DNA from: Eubacterium sp.
GTDB lineage: Bacteria > Bacillota > Clostridia > Peptostreptococcales > Anaerovoracaceae
Reading direction: 5' to 3'
Length of the DNA: 64,000 bases
Assembly: GCA_021769965.1 (NCBI GenBank)
Contig: JAETRU010000008.1
Location: 32,934-96,933 of the forward strand
Both the position numbers and the translations under genes were made by a program. This document shows positions 1 through 8,758 of this stretch, piece after piece (the stretch's first letter is position 1; the number at the start of each line of letters is the position of its first letter). The notes under the pieces are model-generated. The model was not told the origin of the DNA and ran no database searches. It worked only from the letters and a program-made list of their open reading frames with translations.

Positions 1-300
1 GCTGCCAGCGTAGGCATGATATATTTCGGACAGCTGTTCCAGCTGGTGTCCTTTGGGCTGTTTCTGCCGGCCATGGTCAACTTCATCGACGAGATCATGA
101 GCAAAGGCGAGGCTGTCAAAGGGCAGGCGTTCTTTACCACTATGGTCACGGTGACCAGCATGATCTCCAGTCTGATCGGCGGCGTGATCCTGGATCTCAG
201 CGGAGCCAGGATGCTGACCCTGGTGGCGACCGTCGCCACGGCACTGGGCGCGCTGATCATCATCGCCAGTGTGGACCGGATCGGAAAAGGACGGAGTTAA
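1..300 (+). CDS. MFS transporter, C-terminal fragment
   Basis: The reading frame is open from the first base, so the gene starts upstream of the window. The visible 99 or so residues hold three hydrophobic stretches with the small-residue pattern of major facilitator helices, including a loop with a GGVILDLSG-like motif, then a short basic tail ending RIGKGRS. This resembles the last helices of LacY/nucleoside-symporter-like MFS proteins; the substrate cannot be read from this piece. A strong terminator follows 18 bases after the stop, so it is the last gene of its transcript. Confidence 0.7.
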   Translation, partial: AASVGMIYFGQLFQLVSFGLFLPAMVNFIDEIMSKGEAVKGQAFFTTMVTVTSMISSLIGGVILDLSGARMLTLVATVATALGALIIIASVDRIGKGRS

Positions 301-318
301 TAAAGAAGATATGAGCGG

Positions 319-345
319 AGCCGGACGAAAGTCCGGCTTTTTGCT
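319..345 (+). terminator. Rho-independent terminator after MFS gene
   Basis: Perfect 8-bp stem AGCCGGAC/GTCCGGCT with a GAAA tetraloop followed by a T-rich run (TTTTTGCTTTG). It ends the MFS transcript and insulates the next promoter. Confidence 0.85.
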
Positions 346-369
346 TTGAAAAAATTTATCAGAAAATTA

Positions 370-416
370 TTGACAAACGATAATTCTTCCAGTATAGTAT
401 AGCTAATAAATTATCG
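370..416 (+). promoter_or_regulatory. Sigma-70-type promoter with inverted-repeat operator
   Basis: TTGACA at 370-375 and TATAGT at 393-398 are 17 bp apart. An inverted repeat, CGATAATT (378-385) and AATTATCG (409-416), brackets the -10 element. It lies just upstream of an operon encoding a YozG-like repressor, so it may be the autoregulatory site; that part is inference. Confidence 0.7.
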
Positions 417-447
417 CAAAACAATAATTTTGAAGAGGAGTATCGGT

Positions 448-1347
448 ATGGGGTATCATCTTTTTTCCTTTCCGTTCCGCCAGATCGGGCTGCTGCTGCG
501 GAAGCTGTCTCTGACCGGCGGCGCGGGGAACGCGGCGGCGGTGGCGCTTTACATTGCGATCTGCCTGCTGCCGGTGATCTGGCTGATTTTCCGCATTTTG
601 CGGCTGGGCCGGAAATTCCGGCCTGTAGATCTGTGGCTGCCGGTGATCAGCGCCGCTCTGTTTCCGGTCATCTACGTCATGATCAATCCGGGATGCCTTC
701 CGTCCTCCATGGCCTTTATGGAGGGCAGCGAACTGTGCGTCTGCCTGTGGTCCGCCATCATCGTCTACGGAGTCATGGCGGTGCGCGCCGCCATTAGCGT
801 CAGCGGAGAAGAGAGACTGCTGCGCTGTCTGCAGATAGGCATCATGGTTTTGGCGGCCGTGCTGGTCCTGTCTGTACCTGCAGGGATCTTTACCCAGCTG
901 CAGTCCCAGATCGATGCGGTGGAAGCCGGGAACGCGGATCCGGCCAGAGCGGCCATAGCTGGGATCGGCCTGGAAGATCCGCTGAAGCCTACGATCATTT
1001 TTCTCTGGTTCAAGTATTTCATGGACTGCATTCCGACCATCGTTCTGCTGCCGGTGCTTCGCGCCGGATACAGCCTGACAAAGTGCTTCGGACAGGACAA
1101 GTACGGGCAGGAGACCATAGCCGCGACGGACACCCTTTGCCGTATCTGCCTGCACGTACTGCCGGTCATGGTGGTGGAGCCTTTCATTATGAACCTGCTG
1201 CAGCTTGCGGGCGGCAGTCTGCGCAGTCTGGCGTTTCACATCAGCTTTCCGGCAGTGCAGATCGTGCTGGTCATCTGCGTCCTTCTTCTGGGCAGGTTCT
1301 TCGCCTCCGCTAAAGCCCTGAAGGACGAGAACCAGATGATCATATAG
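448..1347 (+). CDS. Polytopic membrane protein paired with YozG-like regulator
   Basis: A 299-residue protein with about seven or eight hydrophobic segments and no recognised catalytic motif. The start is taken as ATG 448 because GAAGAGGAG lies 7 bases upstream; a TTG at 430 is in frame but sits on top of that ribosome site. It is followed after 8 bases by a small Cro/CI-type regulator. In other Firmicutes such YozG-family regulators sit beside DUF2975-type membrane proteins; this one is about twice as long as that family and I cannot assign it firmly. It probably forms an operon with the next two genes. Confidence 0.75.
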   Translation: MGYHLFSFPFRQIGLLLRKLSLTGGAGNAAAVALYIAICLLPVIWLIFRILRLGRKFRPVDLWLPVISAALFPVIYVMINPGCLPSSMAFMEGSELCVCLWSAIIVYGVMAVRAAISVSGEERLLRCLQIGIMVLAAVLVLSVPAGIFTQLQSQIDAVEAGNADPARAAIAGIGLEDPLKPTIIFLWFKYFMDCIPTIVLLPVLRAGYSLTKCFGQDKYGQETIAATDTLCRICLHVLPVMVVEPFIMNLLQLAGGSLRSLAFHISFPAVQIVLVICVLLLGRFFASAKALKDENQMII

Positions 1348-1355
1348 GCGGCGTT

Positions 1356-1589
1356 ATGGCGATCAAAGTACATCTGGAGGAGGTCCTGCGTCAGCGGAAC
1401 ATGACGTCAAAGGAGCTGTGCGCGCTGGTAGGCATCACGGAGGCGAACCTGTCTATTCTGCGCAGCGGCAGGGCCAAGGGCGTCCGGTTTGGAACGATCA
1501 ACAGGATATGCTATTATCTGCAGTGCGACGTAGGGGATATTCTGAAGTTCGACGGGGAATTGGAGGATGAACATGAGGAAGAAAAGTAA
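1356..1589 (+). CDS. Cro/CI-family HTH regulator, YozG-like
   Basis: A 77-residue protein that is nearly all helix-turn-helix: residues 13-60 read as an HTH_3/HTH_26 fold (TSKELCALVGITEANLSILR and a YYLQCDVGDIL tail), which is the YozG signature, followed by an acidic tail. It likely represses its own operon through the inverted repeat around the promoter at 370-416. The next gene overlaps its 3' end by 23 bases, indicating translational coupling. Confidence 0.85.
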   Translation: MAIKVHLEEVLRQRNMTSKELCALVGITEANLSILRSGRAKGVRFGTINRICYYLQCDVGDILKFDGELEDEHEEEK

Positions 1590-2385
1590 TTTAAGGACGG
1601 CCGTTTTGTTCCTGGCGGCGGCTGTTATGACGCTGGCGCTGACCGGCTGCCAGCTGGCAAAGGAGGATCAGGCCAGAGCGCAGTCTGACCGGCTGATCGG
1701 AGCTCTGGTGTGGGCAGCAGACCGGGATGACAGTCAGAACGCGCCTGAGGAAAGCAGCATCAGCTTTGAGCGGGCAGCGGCCGAAGACGGCGAGAGAACG
1801 GAAATCAAATGCAGCGAGCCCGACATGCTGGGAGCTTACGTGGTGGCAGAACGGAAAGACGGAGAAGTGCAGAGCATTGATTTTCAGGCCGACGACCGGT
1901 TTGTCAGCGCGCCGGGACTTGCGAATATAGGCGGGGCCAACGAAATAGAAGCCACTCTGTACTTTGATCCTGCCAGAGAGTTTTACGTTTTTGTCTACAG
2001 CGTCTACGAGCGGGCCGACGGCAGCCTGTATGCCCGGAGAGACGACGCGTGCTGTGCTTTTGGGAAAGCGGGCGGCGGCAATACCGTAGAGGGGAAGACC
2101 GGTGACTGGGCCGTCAGGATCCAGTTTTACTACGAGCCCTTTGAGGCCTGCGACAAAATGGCTCTCCTGCAGTTCGACGAGAACGACAGCTGCATCAGCC
2201 GGACCGAGTTCGCGCCGGAGGACGATGTGCAGCTGAAAAAAGCGCAGGGCTGTGCCTACGCTGTATGCCAGTATATCAAAGGGCGTCAGTCAAGCTATAA
2301 ACTGGTAGAAGACGATACGGCCCTTCAGGTGGTTTTCAATTCCGCCACCGGCATCGGCGAGATGAAGCGGGTAAAGCTGGAATAG
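1567..2385 (+). CDS. Lipoprotein of unknown function
   Basis: The protein starts with a basic region, a hydrophobic stretch and a lipobox LTGC, so it should be a lipid-anchored extracellular protein of about 240 residues after processing. The rest is soluble, acidic and beta-rich in appearance, with no family I recognise. A second ATG at 1573 is an equally possible start. It overlaps the HTH gene, so it belongs to the same transcript, perhaps an envelope stress or sensing operon (inference). Confidence 0.75.
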   Translation: MNMRKKSNLRTAVLFLAAAVMTLALTGCQLAKEDQARAQSDRLIGALVWAADRDDSQNAPEESSISFERAAAEDGERTEIKCSEPDMLGAYVVAERKDGEVQSIDFQADDRFVSAPGLANIGGANEIEATLYFDPAREFYVFVYSVYERADGSLYARRDDACCAFGKAGGGNTVEGKTGDWAVRIQFYYEPFEACDKMALLQFDENDSCISRTEFAPEDDVQLKKAQGCAYAVCQYIKGRQSSYKLVEDDTALQVVFNSATGIGEMKRVKLE

Positions 2386-2395
2386 ACTGCCGCAT

Positions 2396-2878
2396 CTACA
2401 GCTTCTGCGTCATATCGTACCAGACTGCGCCGCCGTGGACGGAGGCCGACACGCCGACTTTTTCAAAGCCGAACCGGCTGTAATAGTGGACCAGATGCTC
2501 TTTACAGGTCAGGACGATGGAATCCATGCCCTGACTGCGGGCCGCGTCGATACCCGCTTCCAGCAGCAGACCGGCAACGCCCTTGCGGCGGGCGGCGGCT
2601 TCGGTCATGACTGTGAGAACGGCGCATGTTTTGCCGTCGGGAATGGGATCTGTTTCAAAGACGTCATCGTTAATAAGCGATGCGTCCATGGAAATCATGC
2701 AGATACAGCCGCAGATGTGACCGCTGTCTTCGGCGATCAGAAACAATTCCGGATAATGTTCCTGACGCCAGATGTATTTTTCTTTTGTCGCAGCTTCCTC
2801 AGGAGGGAAGCTTTCCTGTTCGATCTCGTAGACCCGGTCCATATCCTTAGGCCGGGCTTTTCTGATGTTCAGATTCAT
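2396..2878 (-). CDS. GNAT-family N-acetyltransferase
   Basis: 160 residues covering a whole GNAT fold. The acetyl-CoA loop is seen as EAARRKGVAGLLL (Q/RxxGxG/A type), followed by a beta-strand with VLTCKEHLVHYYSRFGF, the typical C-terminal motif containing the conserved tyrosine. The pattern is closest to the arylalkylamine/AANAT-like branch. The acceptor is unknown. It begins 2 bases after the stop of the LUD gene, so the two form an operon. Confidence 0.85.
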   Translation of the reverse strand: MNLNIRKARPKDMDRVYEIEQESFPPEEAATKEKYIWRQEHYPELFLIAEDSGHICGCICMISMDASLINDDVFETDPIPDGKTCAVLTVMTEAAARRKGVAGLLLEAGIDAARSQGMDSIVLTCKEHLVHYYSRFGFEKVGVSASVHGGAVWYDMTQKL

Positions 2879-2880
2879 GA

Positions 2881-3486
2881 TTAATACCCCAGACTTTCTT
2901 CTATTAAAATAATTTCTATATCACAGCTGGTCATCTTCCGGTAGTGGATGACCATGGCGTTACAGATGCGGTCCTCGCTCCTGCAGTCATAGCATCTGTC
3001 GCCGCCGGCCGAGCATGGCGTCTTGCAGTTCAGCCGCTTTGCGTTGAGGGGCGCTGCGGTATTTCGCGCGCGGCTTACCGCGGCGGCCAGATCCAGCGCG
3101 ATCTTGTTGGTCCCCGCCACGAAATATACTTTTTCGTGACCGTACAGAGAACTTGCCAGCCGGTTGCCACAGCCGTCAATGTTGATCATCTCGCCGTCTT
3201 CGCTGATGGCGTTGACAGAGGTCAGATAGATCTTTGCCTCAGAAGCAGCGCGGCGGATCTCATCGGCGCTGCTGCCGTCGGGGATCTGCCAGTGCCAGAA
3301 GACTTCATTGTGGGCAGACAGCTGCTCATAGACACCCAGCTGCTGCAGGGTCACAGAGCCGCCCATGCCGACAGATGTGCCGTCGATCTGCCGGTTCAGA
3401 TAGCGGCCGGCTTCTTCGCCGGTCTTAAATACGGAAACGTCGTAGCCGTTTCTTTTCAGTGATGTTACAGTTTTGTTCAGGTCCAT
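2881..3486 (-). CDS. LUD-domain protein (DUF162, LutC-like)
   Basis: 201 residues. The DUF162/LUD core is visible: a VGMGGSVTLQQLGV motif near residue 40, the TSVNAISEDGEMINIDGCGNR motif typical of the family, and a C-terminal Cys-rich segment (CKTPC, CYDCRSEDRIC). The family includes LutC of lactate oxidation and many stand-alone proteins of unknown activity; no lutA or lutB neighbour is present, so a lactate role is not supported. Ribosome site AGGAGG lies upstream of ATG 3486. Confidence 0.85.
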   Translation of the reverse strand: MDLNKTVTSLKRNGYDVSVFKTGEEAGRYLNRQIDGTSVGMGGSVTLQQLGVYEQLSAHNEVFWHWQIPDGSSADEIRRAASEAKIYLTSVNAISEDGEMINIDGCGNRLASSLYGHEKVYFVAGTNKIALDLAAAVSRARNTAAPLNAKRLNCKTPCSAGGDRCYDCRSEDRICNAMVIHYRKMTSCDIEIILIEESLGY

Positions 3487-3570
3487 GTGTACCTCCTGTG
3501 GTGGTAATTCGATCGTGATTTCGTGATTGATTTCAGTATAGCATAGCCGGAGAGAGGTGGCAATTTATAC

Positions 3571-4374
3571 TCACCCCGCGTCGTCCGGCTGCCAGCCGTC
3601 TGCCTCTCTGTCCGTCAGAAATCTGCGGTAGTATTTCAGCTTGGCGTATTTCTGCACTTTCTGCATATAGACCGCGTTGTAAGCGCCGCCTACCGCTCCT
3701 ACAATGGGGATGCCCTGCAGGAATTTTAAATACAGAAGCTCGGTGGACATGGTCGCGGCCGTATCACGAATCTGCTGCTTCTGGTCGTAGCCTGCAGGCA
3801 GGATTGGATCATCGATGAAGCAGTTGAGGGCCGCGTCGCCGTCAGCCAGAGCCTGGCCGCCAGAAAGGGCGGTTTCGATCAGTTTCAGAATGAAATACTT
3901 TTCAGGAGTGCTTTCATAGTCGTAGCCAAAGTGGAGGGCCACCTCGTAGATGCTCTTTAACAGCTCTGCCACGAACAAAGGAATGTCCGGCAGGCCGATG
4001 CCCAGAACCCCGAGTCCGATACCGGAAGCGCCGGACAGAAGCAGATTTTTTGCATTGCTGTTGTCTGTTTCCCGGGAGAATTTACGCAGTGTCTTTTTGT
4101 TTTCGGCCAGGTCGGCAGAGTAGATGTTGACCTTGTGCTGATACTCGATCTCTTCCTTGCGATAGGTCTTTTCGATGATACTGGTCCCCTTGTCAAAGAT
4201 CGCCTCGAAGGCCTTTGCGAAGGCCGCGTCCAGGGTCCCCTGCAGCTTATCCGGAACCTTGTCAGCAAGCAGCCGGTTCAGTCGGCTGTCCCTGTGCTCT
4301 GCGCCCTTTGACAGAAAGCTGCGCTCCTGGCGCATGAGCCGGTTCCATTCTTTTTCTCTGGCAGATAGTCTCAT
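3571..4374 (-). CDS. EcsC-family protein
   Basis: 267 residues matching the EcsC family: amphipathic N-terminus, a central glycine-rich hydrophobic segment (GASGIGLGVLGIGLPDIPLF) and a C-terminal hydrophobic segment (GIPIVGAVGGAYNAVYM) followed by YRRFL. EcsC proteins are membrane-associated; the molecular function is not established. No EcsAB transporter genes are adjacent. It is transcribed away from the GntR operon. Confidence 0.8.
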   Translation of the reverse strand: MRLSAREKEWNRLMRQERSFLSKGAEHRDSRLNRLLADKVPDKLQGTLDAAFAKAFEAIFDKGTSIIEKTYRKEEIEYQHKVNIYSADLAENKKTLRKFSRETDNSNAKNLLLSGASGIGLGVLGIGLPDIPLFVAELLKSIYEVALHFGYDYESTPEKYFILKLIETALSGGQALADGDAALNCFIDDPILPAGYDQKQQIRDTAATMSTELLYLKFLQGIPIVGAVGGAYNAVYMQKVQKYAKLKYYRRFLTDREADGWQPDDAG

Positions 4375-4479
4375 AGATCACTTCCCCTTTCCATGATATT
4401 TCAATGCTTCGCATAACCATATCTGTTTTTTCATTTTACCATAGATTTGCTCCAGCTGCTGTAAAAAAACAAAAAAACC

Positions 4480-4519
4480 TTGACAAACTGTTATAACTAT
4501 ATATACTGTATATATACAG
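4480..4519 (+). promoter_or_regulatory. Promoter and palindromic operator of GntR-ABC operon
   Basis: TTGACA at 4480-4485 and TATACT at 4502-4507, 16 bp apart. Overlapping and following the -10 is a perfect 14-bp palindrome CTGTATATATACAG (4506-4519), a form of site expected for a dimeric YtrA-type GntR repressor, whose gene begins about 70 bases downstream. Autoregulation is inference. Confidence 0.75.
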
Positions 4520-4586
4520 ATATGCACAGGGGGACGAAGAATAACCGTTCCTCAAAAGATAAGTTTTGAAAGCGGGGCCTTATATT

Positions 4587-4961
4587 TTGGACATTATTAT
4601 CAAAAATGCGAGTAATCAGCCCATTTATGAGCAGATCTACACGCAGCTGAAGAATCATATCATCTCCGGACAGCTGCAGGAGGGGGACGCTCTTCCGTCT
4701 ATCCGGGGACTGGCGAAGGATCTTAAGATCAGTGTTATCACCACCAAGCGGGCGTATGACGAACTGGAACAAGAGGGGTTTATCTATACGGTAGCCGGCA
4801 AGGGCTGTTTTGTCGCGGAGCAGAATACGCAGCTGATCCGGGAAACAAACCTGAAGAAGCTGGAAAGTCTGCTGGAGGATGCGCTGGCGATGGCTGACAG
4901 TCTGGACATGGATCTGGAAGAACTGGTGGCGACCCTTCGCCTGATGGCAGAGGAGGAATAG
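4587..4961 (+). CDS. GntR-family regulator, YtrA subfamily
   Basis: About 125 residues. The N-terminal winged helix reads PIYEQIYTQLKNHIISGQL, then LPSIRGLAKDLKISVITTKRAYDELEQEGF, the GntR DNA-binding pattern; the short C-terminal helix lacks a ligand-binding domain, as in YtrA. The start is taken as TTG 4587 (MDIII), which matches family N-termini, with CGGGG 9 bases upstream; TTG 4566 is an alternative. The gene is followed after 3 bases by an ABC ATPase, the usual YtrA arrangement. Confidence 0.85.
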   Translation: MDIIIKNASNQPIYEQIYTQLKNHIISGQLQEGDALPSIRGLAKDLKISVITTKRAYDELEQEGFIYTVAGKGCFVAEQNTQLIRETNLKKLESLLEDALAMADSLDMDLEELVATLRLMAEEE

Positions 4962-4964
4962 AAA

Positions 4965-5825
4965 ATGAGTGAAAAGAATGCGATAGAAGTCAGAGACCTG
5001 TGCAGGAGTTTTAAAAAATTCAGCCTGCAGGATATCAGCTTTGATCTGCCAAAGGGCTGTATCATGGGCCTGATCGGTGAAAACGGCGCGGGCAAGAGCA
5101 CTACGATCCGGCTGATCATGAACAGTCTGAAAAAGGATAAGGGGACCATTCGCGTGCTGGGGACAGACAATCAGGATGAGGCCTTTTCGCAGATCAAAAA
5201 CGATATAGGCATCGTCATGGACGAAGCGTATTTTCCGGCTGTGATCAACATCGGCATCGTGGATAAGATGATGGCGTCGGTATATCGTAACTGGAGCTCC
5301 GCGGTTTTCCGCGGATATGCGGACAGATTTGACCTGCCGGAAAACCGGCCGTTCAAGGAGTATTCCAGAGGTATGAAGATGAAGCTTTCCATCGCGGCGG
5401 CTTTATCCCACGCGCCGAAGCTGCTGATCCTGGACGAGGCTACCAGCGGCCTGGATCCTGTGGTCAGAGATGAGATCCTGGATATATTCAATGAGTTTAC
5501 CAGAGATCCGGACCATTCTATTCTGATCTCATCCCATATTCTCAGCGATCTGGAGAAGATCTGCGACTACATCGCCTTTATCCATAAGGGGAAGCTGCTG
5601 TTCTGCGAGGAGAAGGATCTGCTGACAGAGCAGTACGGTCTGCTGTCCTGCAGCTGGAAGGAACTTCAGGACGTTCCGGAGGAAGCAGTCTGCGGCAGAC
5701 GCAGCAGCGATTACGGCGTGACCTGTCTGGTCAGAAGAGATATGGTCAGCCCGGCCTTTGATGTGCAGAGGGCTACCATCGAAGACATCATGCTCTATCA
5801 GGTGAAAGGAGAGAACAGAAAATGA
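4965..5825 (+). CDS. ABC transporter ATP-binding protein
   Basis: 286 residues with all ATPase motifs in order: Walker A GENGAGKST near residue 38, signature YSRGMKMKLSIA, Walker B LLILDEATSGLD and H-loop SSHILSD. The C-terminal 70 residues are an accessory region. It works with the membrane protein that overlaps its stop by 4 bases. YtrA-linked transporters of this type often respond to cell-wall-active compounds, but the substrate here is unknown. Confidence 0.92.
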   Translation: MSEKNAIEVRDLCRSFKKFSLQDISFDLPKGCIMGLIGENGAGKSTTIRLIMNSLKKDKGTIRVLGTDNQDEAFSQIKNDIGIVMDEAYFPAVINIGIVDKMMASVYRNWSSAVFRGYADRFDLPENRPFKEYSRGMKMKLSIAAALSHAPKLLILDEATSGLDPVVRDEILDIFNEFTRDPDHSILISSHILSDLEKICDYIAFIHKGKLLFCEEKDLLTEQYGLLSCSWKELQDVPEEAVCGRRSSDYGVTCLVRRDMVSPAFDVQRATIEDIMLYQVKGENRK

Positions 5826-6433
5826 AAGGGTTATTGATCAAAGATTTTTATGTGCTGTTTCGGGAAACAAAAGTTTTTCTGCTGATTGTGATCCTGTTCG
5901 CCATATTGAAAAACGGCTTTACGCAGGGGTTTGCCATCATGTACGCGTCGATGCTGCCTATTACGGTTTTAGCTTTTGACGAACAGTCAAAGTGGGATTA
6001 TCTGGCGGAAATGATGCCCTACCGCAGGTCAGATCTGGTGTTGTCCAAGTATATAACCGGATATTTAGCGACGCTGGTCATTGCGGTAACACAGGTGATC
6101 TCCACGGTGGTTTATCACGTGACCGGTATGGACGATGCCGCGCCTTTAACGGATCAGCTGGGGATGGTCCTCCTTTATGTATGCTGCGGACTGCTGCTTA
6201 TGGCGCTGAACCTGCCGATCCTGTTTAAGCTGGGAGCAGAGAGGGGACGTATGGTCTATCTCATCATCACCATGGCGTGCGCGCTGGCGGTGGTCTCTTC
6301 TGTTGAACTGGATCTGGCTGTCTGGAATTTACCGACTGTGGTCTATCCTGTTGCAGGCGTTGTGCTTGTGGCGATCGCTCAGATGGTGTCCGTCCGGCTG
6401 TCCATCAGGTTCTATACCGCGCGGCGGGTGTAA
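5822..6433 (+). CDS. ABC-2 type transporter permease
   Basis: 203 residues with about six transmembrane segments, beginning MKGLLIKDFYVLFRETK as in the ABC-2 permeases that accompany YtrA-type operons. It overlaps the ATPase gene (ATGA), so the two subunits are made together. No signal peptide or extra domain is seen. Confidence 0.87.
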   Translation: MKGLLIKDFYVLFRETKVFLLIVILFAILKNGFTQGFAIMYASMLPITVLAFDEQSKWDYLAEMMPYRRSDLVLSKYITGYLATLVIAVTQVISTVVYHVTGMDDAAPLTDQLGMVLLYVCCGLLLMALNLPILFKLGAERGRMVYLIITMACALAVVSSVELDLAVWNLPTVVYPVAGVVLVAIAQMVSVRLSIRFYTARRV

Positions 6434-6460
6434 ACGCAGGCGCATCCGAATTCCTTTCAT

Positions 6461-6478
6461 TTCTTAAAAATTCTTAAA
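6461..6478 (+). promoter_or_regulatory. Direct repeat, probable response-regulator box
   Basis: TTCTTAAAAA followed directly by TTCTTAAA, a direct repeat with 10-bp period, the geometry used by OmpR/PhoB-type regulators. It lies 75 bases before the response-regulator gene, suggesting autoregulation (inference). Confidence 0.5.
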
Positions 6479-6552
6479 TCGGAATTTAGCTATATATTTT
6501 TTCCGCGGAAAGCATTAAAATGGTATATGCAGAAGGGTAGAAAGGAATTCGT

Positions 6553-7251
6553 ATGAATCAGAATAAAATATTGATCGTCGATGACGATCCTAATATCAGA
6601 GAGGTTTTGTCCGTGCTGCTGGGCAGTGAAGGATATACCGTAGACCAGGCCGAAGACGGAAGCATCGCACTGGAAAAGCTCAGTGCGGATCCGGCTGTGG
6701 ATCTGGTCATTCTGGATATTATGATGCCGGGTCTGTCCGGCGTGGAGGTCTGCCGGAAGATCAGAGAGACCTCCAAAGTTCCCGTCCTCTTTCTGACCGC
6801 GAAGAGCCAGGACCAGGACAAGGTGGAAGCCTACACAGGCGGCGGAGACGATTATCTGGTCAAACCTTTTTCACAGACAGAGCTTCTGATGAAGGTGAAA
6901 TCGCAGCTGCGGCGCTATACGGAATACCAGGGAAAAGCAATATCGAAAGCGGCGCCTACCATCGGCGGTATCGTTTCCATCGACGCGAAGACCAGAGCCG
7001 CCATCAAGGGAGATAAGAAGATCCCTCTGACTGACAAGGAATACGATATTCTGCAGTATTTCATGGAGCATCGCGGAGAGATCGTAGAAAACAAGGCGCT
7101 GTACGAAGGCGTCTGGGGTGAGAAATACCTGCCGTCGGCAGGAAACACCATTATGGTCCACGTCCTGAACCTGCGCAAAAAGCTGGAGGAGGACGCCAAT
7201 AATCCGAAGCTGATCAAGACCGTGTGGGGAAAGGGGTATAAGGTTGAATAA
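6553..7251 (+). CDS. OmpR/PhoB-family response regulator
   Basis: 232 residues. Receiver domain at 1-118 with acidic pair DDD at 10-12, phospho-acceptor Asp55 (LVILDIMMPG), Thr in FLTAKS and Lys in VKPF. Residues 130-230 form the winged-helix Trans_reg_C domain ending KLIKTVWGKGYKVE. The partner kinase overlaps its 3' end. A direct repeat at 6461-6478 is a candidate self-binding site. Because the genes downstream are contiguous, it may control the O-acylation cluster. Confidence 0.93.
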   Translation: MNQNKILIVDDDPNIREVLSVLLGSEGYTVDQAEDGSIALEKLSADPAVDLVILDIMMPGLSGVEVCRKIRETSKVPVLFLTAKSQDQDKVEAYTGGGDDYLVKPFSQTELLMKVKSQLRRYTEYQGKAISKAAPTIGGIVSIDAKTRAAIKGDKKIPLTDKEYDILQYFMEHRGEIVENKALYEGVWGEKYLPSAGNTIMVHVLNLRKKLEEDANNPKLIKTVWGKGYKVE

Positions 7252-8758
7252 GAAAGGCAGAAAGCCCTTCGTATCCCTGAACCTGAAGATGGTTCTGGCG
7301 ATCATGGCAGGACTGGGTCTGGCTGTCTGCGTATATCTTTTATGCAGCTGGTTTACAAACTACGTCTGTGAGATCCGGTACCTTAGCGACGAGGCTGTAG
7401 CGCGGAATGCCGGAGAGGCCTATGACAGTCTCGAGAAATATATTAAGGCGAAGAAGGTGAAGGCTACCGATACGGAAGCCCTCAACGAGTGGGCCAAAGG
7501 CCAGGAAGATACCTGGATCTATATATATGATAATTATGAAAGCGTTTTTGAAGCCGGCTGGTGGGGAGAAGGAACCGAAGACAGCATTTCCAAGGAAGAG
7601 CTGGACGCGCTCCAGGATTTCAGCACGTTTCAGATCGTTGACGGGAAAAAGGTGGAGGTGGAGCCCCGCATCTCTGAGGACTTTGAAGAGAGGGTAGACG
7701 AGCGGATCATTGAATTCGCGGACGGGGAGTATTATACGGCCATCACGGTTTACGGGAACAAGAGGATCGAGCAGACCATGGGCTACGTATCGCTGGTACT
7801 GAGCTTTCTGACCTTTATCGTGACGCTGCTCCTGTATAACGGCAGCCTGCTGAAGAGGCTGATCCTTCTCGCTTCGGAGGTCAGGCTTGTCAGTGACGGC
7901 AATCTGGACTATGAGATCGTTGCCCGTCACAATGACGAGATCGGTTCTCTGGCCATAGGCGTGGACAATATGAGAACCTCCATTATGGAGAAGCACCGTA
8001 ATGAAAAGGAGGCCTGGGAGGCCAATACCCAGCTGATCACCGCCATGTCTCATGATATCAGGACACCGCTGACGTCTCTGATCGGATATCTGGATATTAT
8101 AGAAGGCAGGAAGTACGAGGATCAGGAACAGCTGGACCGCTATATTTCATCCTGCCGGGAAAAGGCGTTTCAGTTGAAGGATCTTTCTGACAAGCTGTTT
8201 CAGTATTTTCTTGTTTTCAGCAATAAGGAAAGCGACAGGGAAACGGAGGTCTTTGACGCCAATATTCTGTTTCAGCAGATCCTGGCAGAGCACTGCGCGG
8301 AACTGATCAACTACGGCTATATGGTGGATTTCCGCTATACCCTGCCGGAAGTCAATGTGGAGACAGATCTGTCCAGCCTGAAGCGGCTGTTTGACAATGT
8401 ATTTTCCAACATCATGAAGTATGCCGACAGGAATGAGGCAGTCATCATAGCGGCAGACCTGCTGGAGGGCGATATCCATATGGAGATCGCCAACCGGATA
8501 CCTGCGGAACGGAAAAAGGTCGAGAGCACACGGATCGGGCTGAAGACCTGTCAGAAGATCTGTAACGATCTGAAAGGGGAGTTTTCCTATGAGGAAACAG
8601 AGAAAGGGTTCTGCGTAGAGATCAGATTCCCGGTTACAGAAGCGCCGGTAGAACCGGAACAGGAAGAAGCCGTGGAAGAAGAGAAGGCAGAAACGGCAGA
8701 CGACGACAGCGTCGGCCAGGCGGATACAGCAAAAGAGGGAGAGGAGAGCGCAGAATGA
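7244..8758 (+). CDS. Sensor histidine kinase with HAMP domain
   Basis: 504 residues: TM1 about 15-36, an acidic extracellular domain of about 140 residues, TM2 about 180-200, HAMP about 200-252, and HisKA with His270 in AMSHDIRTPLTS. The ATPase domain has an N-box (LFDNVFSNIMKYA) and a G2-like STRIGLKTC, but the usual DxGxG box is replaced by ANRIPAERKK, so the ATP lid is shortened. A roughly 45-residue Glu-rich tail follows. Translation starts at TTG 7244, inside the regulator's stop region. The stop overlaps the next gene by 4 bases. Confidence 0.9.
   Translation: MNKKGRKPFVSLNLKMVLAIMAGLGLAVCVYLLCSWFTNYVCEIRYLSDEAVARNAGEAYDSLEKYIKAKKVKATDTEALNEWAKGQEDTWIYIYDNYESVFEAGWWGEGTEDSISKEELDALQDFSTFQIVDGKKVEVEPRISEDFEERVDERIIEFADGEYYTAITVYGNKRIEQTMGYVSLVLSFLTFIVTLLLYNGSLLKRLILLASEVRLVSDGNLDYEIVARHNDEIGSLAIGVDNMRTSIMEKHRNEKEAWEANTQLITAMSHDIRTPLTSLIGYLDIIEGRKYEDQEQLDRYISSCREKAFQLKDLSDKLFQYFLVFSNKESDRETEVFDANILFQQILAEHCAELINYGYMVDFRYTLPEVNVETDLSSLKRLFDNVFSNIMKYADRNEAVIIAADLLEGDIHMEIANRIPAERKKVESTRIGLKTCQKICNDLKGEFSYEETEKGFCVEIRFPVTEAPVEPEQEEAVEEEKAETADDDSVGQADTAKEGEESAE

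Noticed and set aside
403..1347. Long antisense and alternative frames (278, 140 and 76 codons) over the membrane protein gene
   Set aside because: Composition is Gln/His/Arg-rich without motifs and there are no ribosome sites; shadows of the GC-rich gene at 448-1347.
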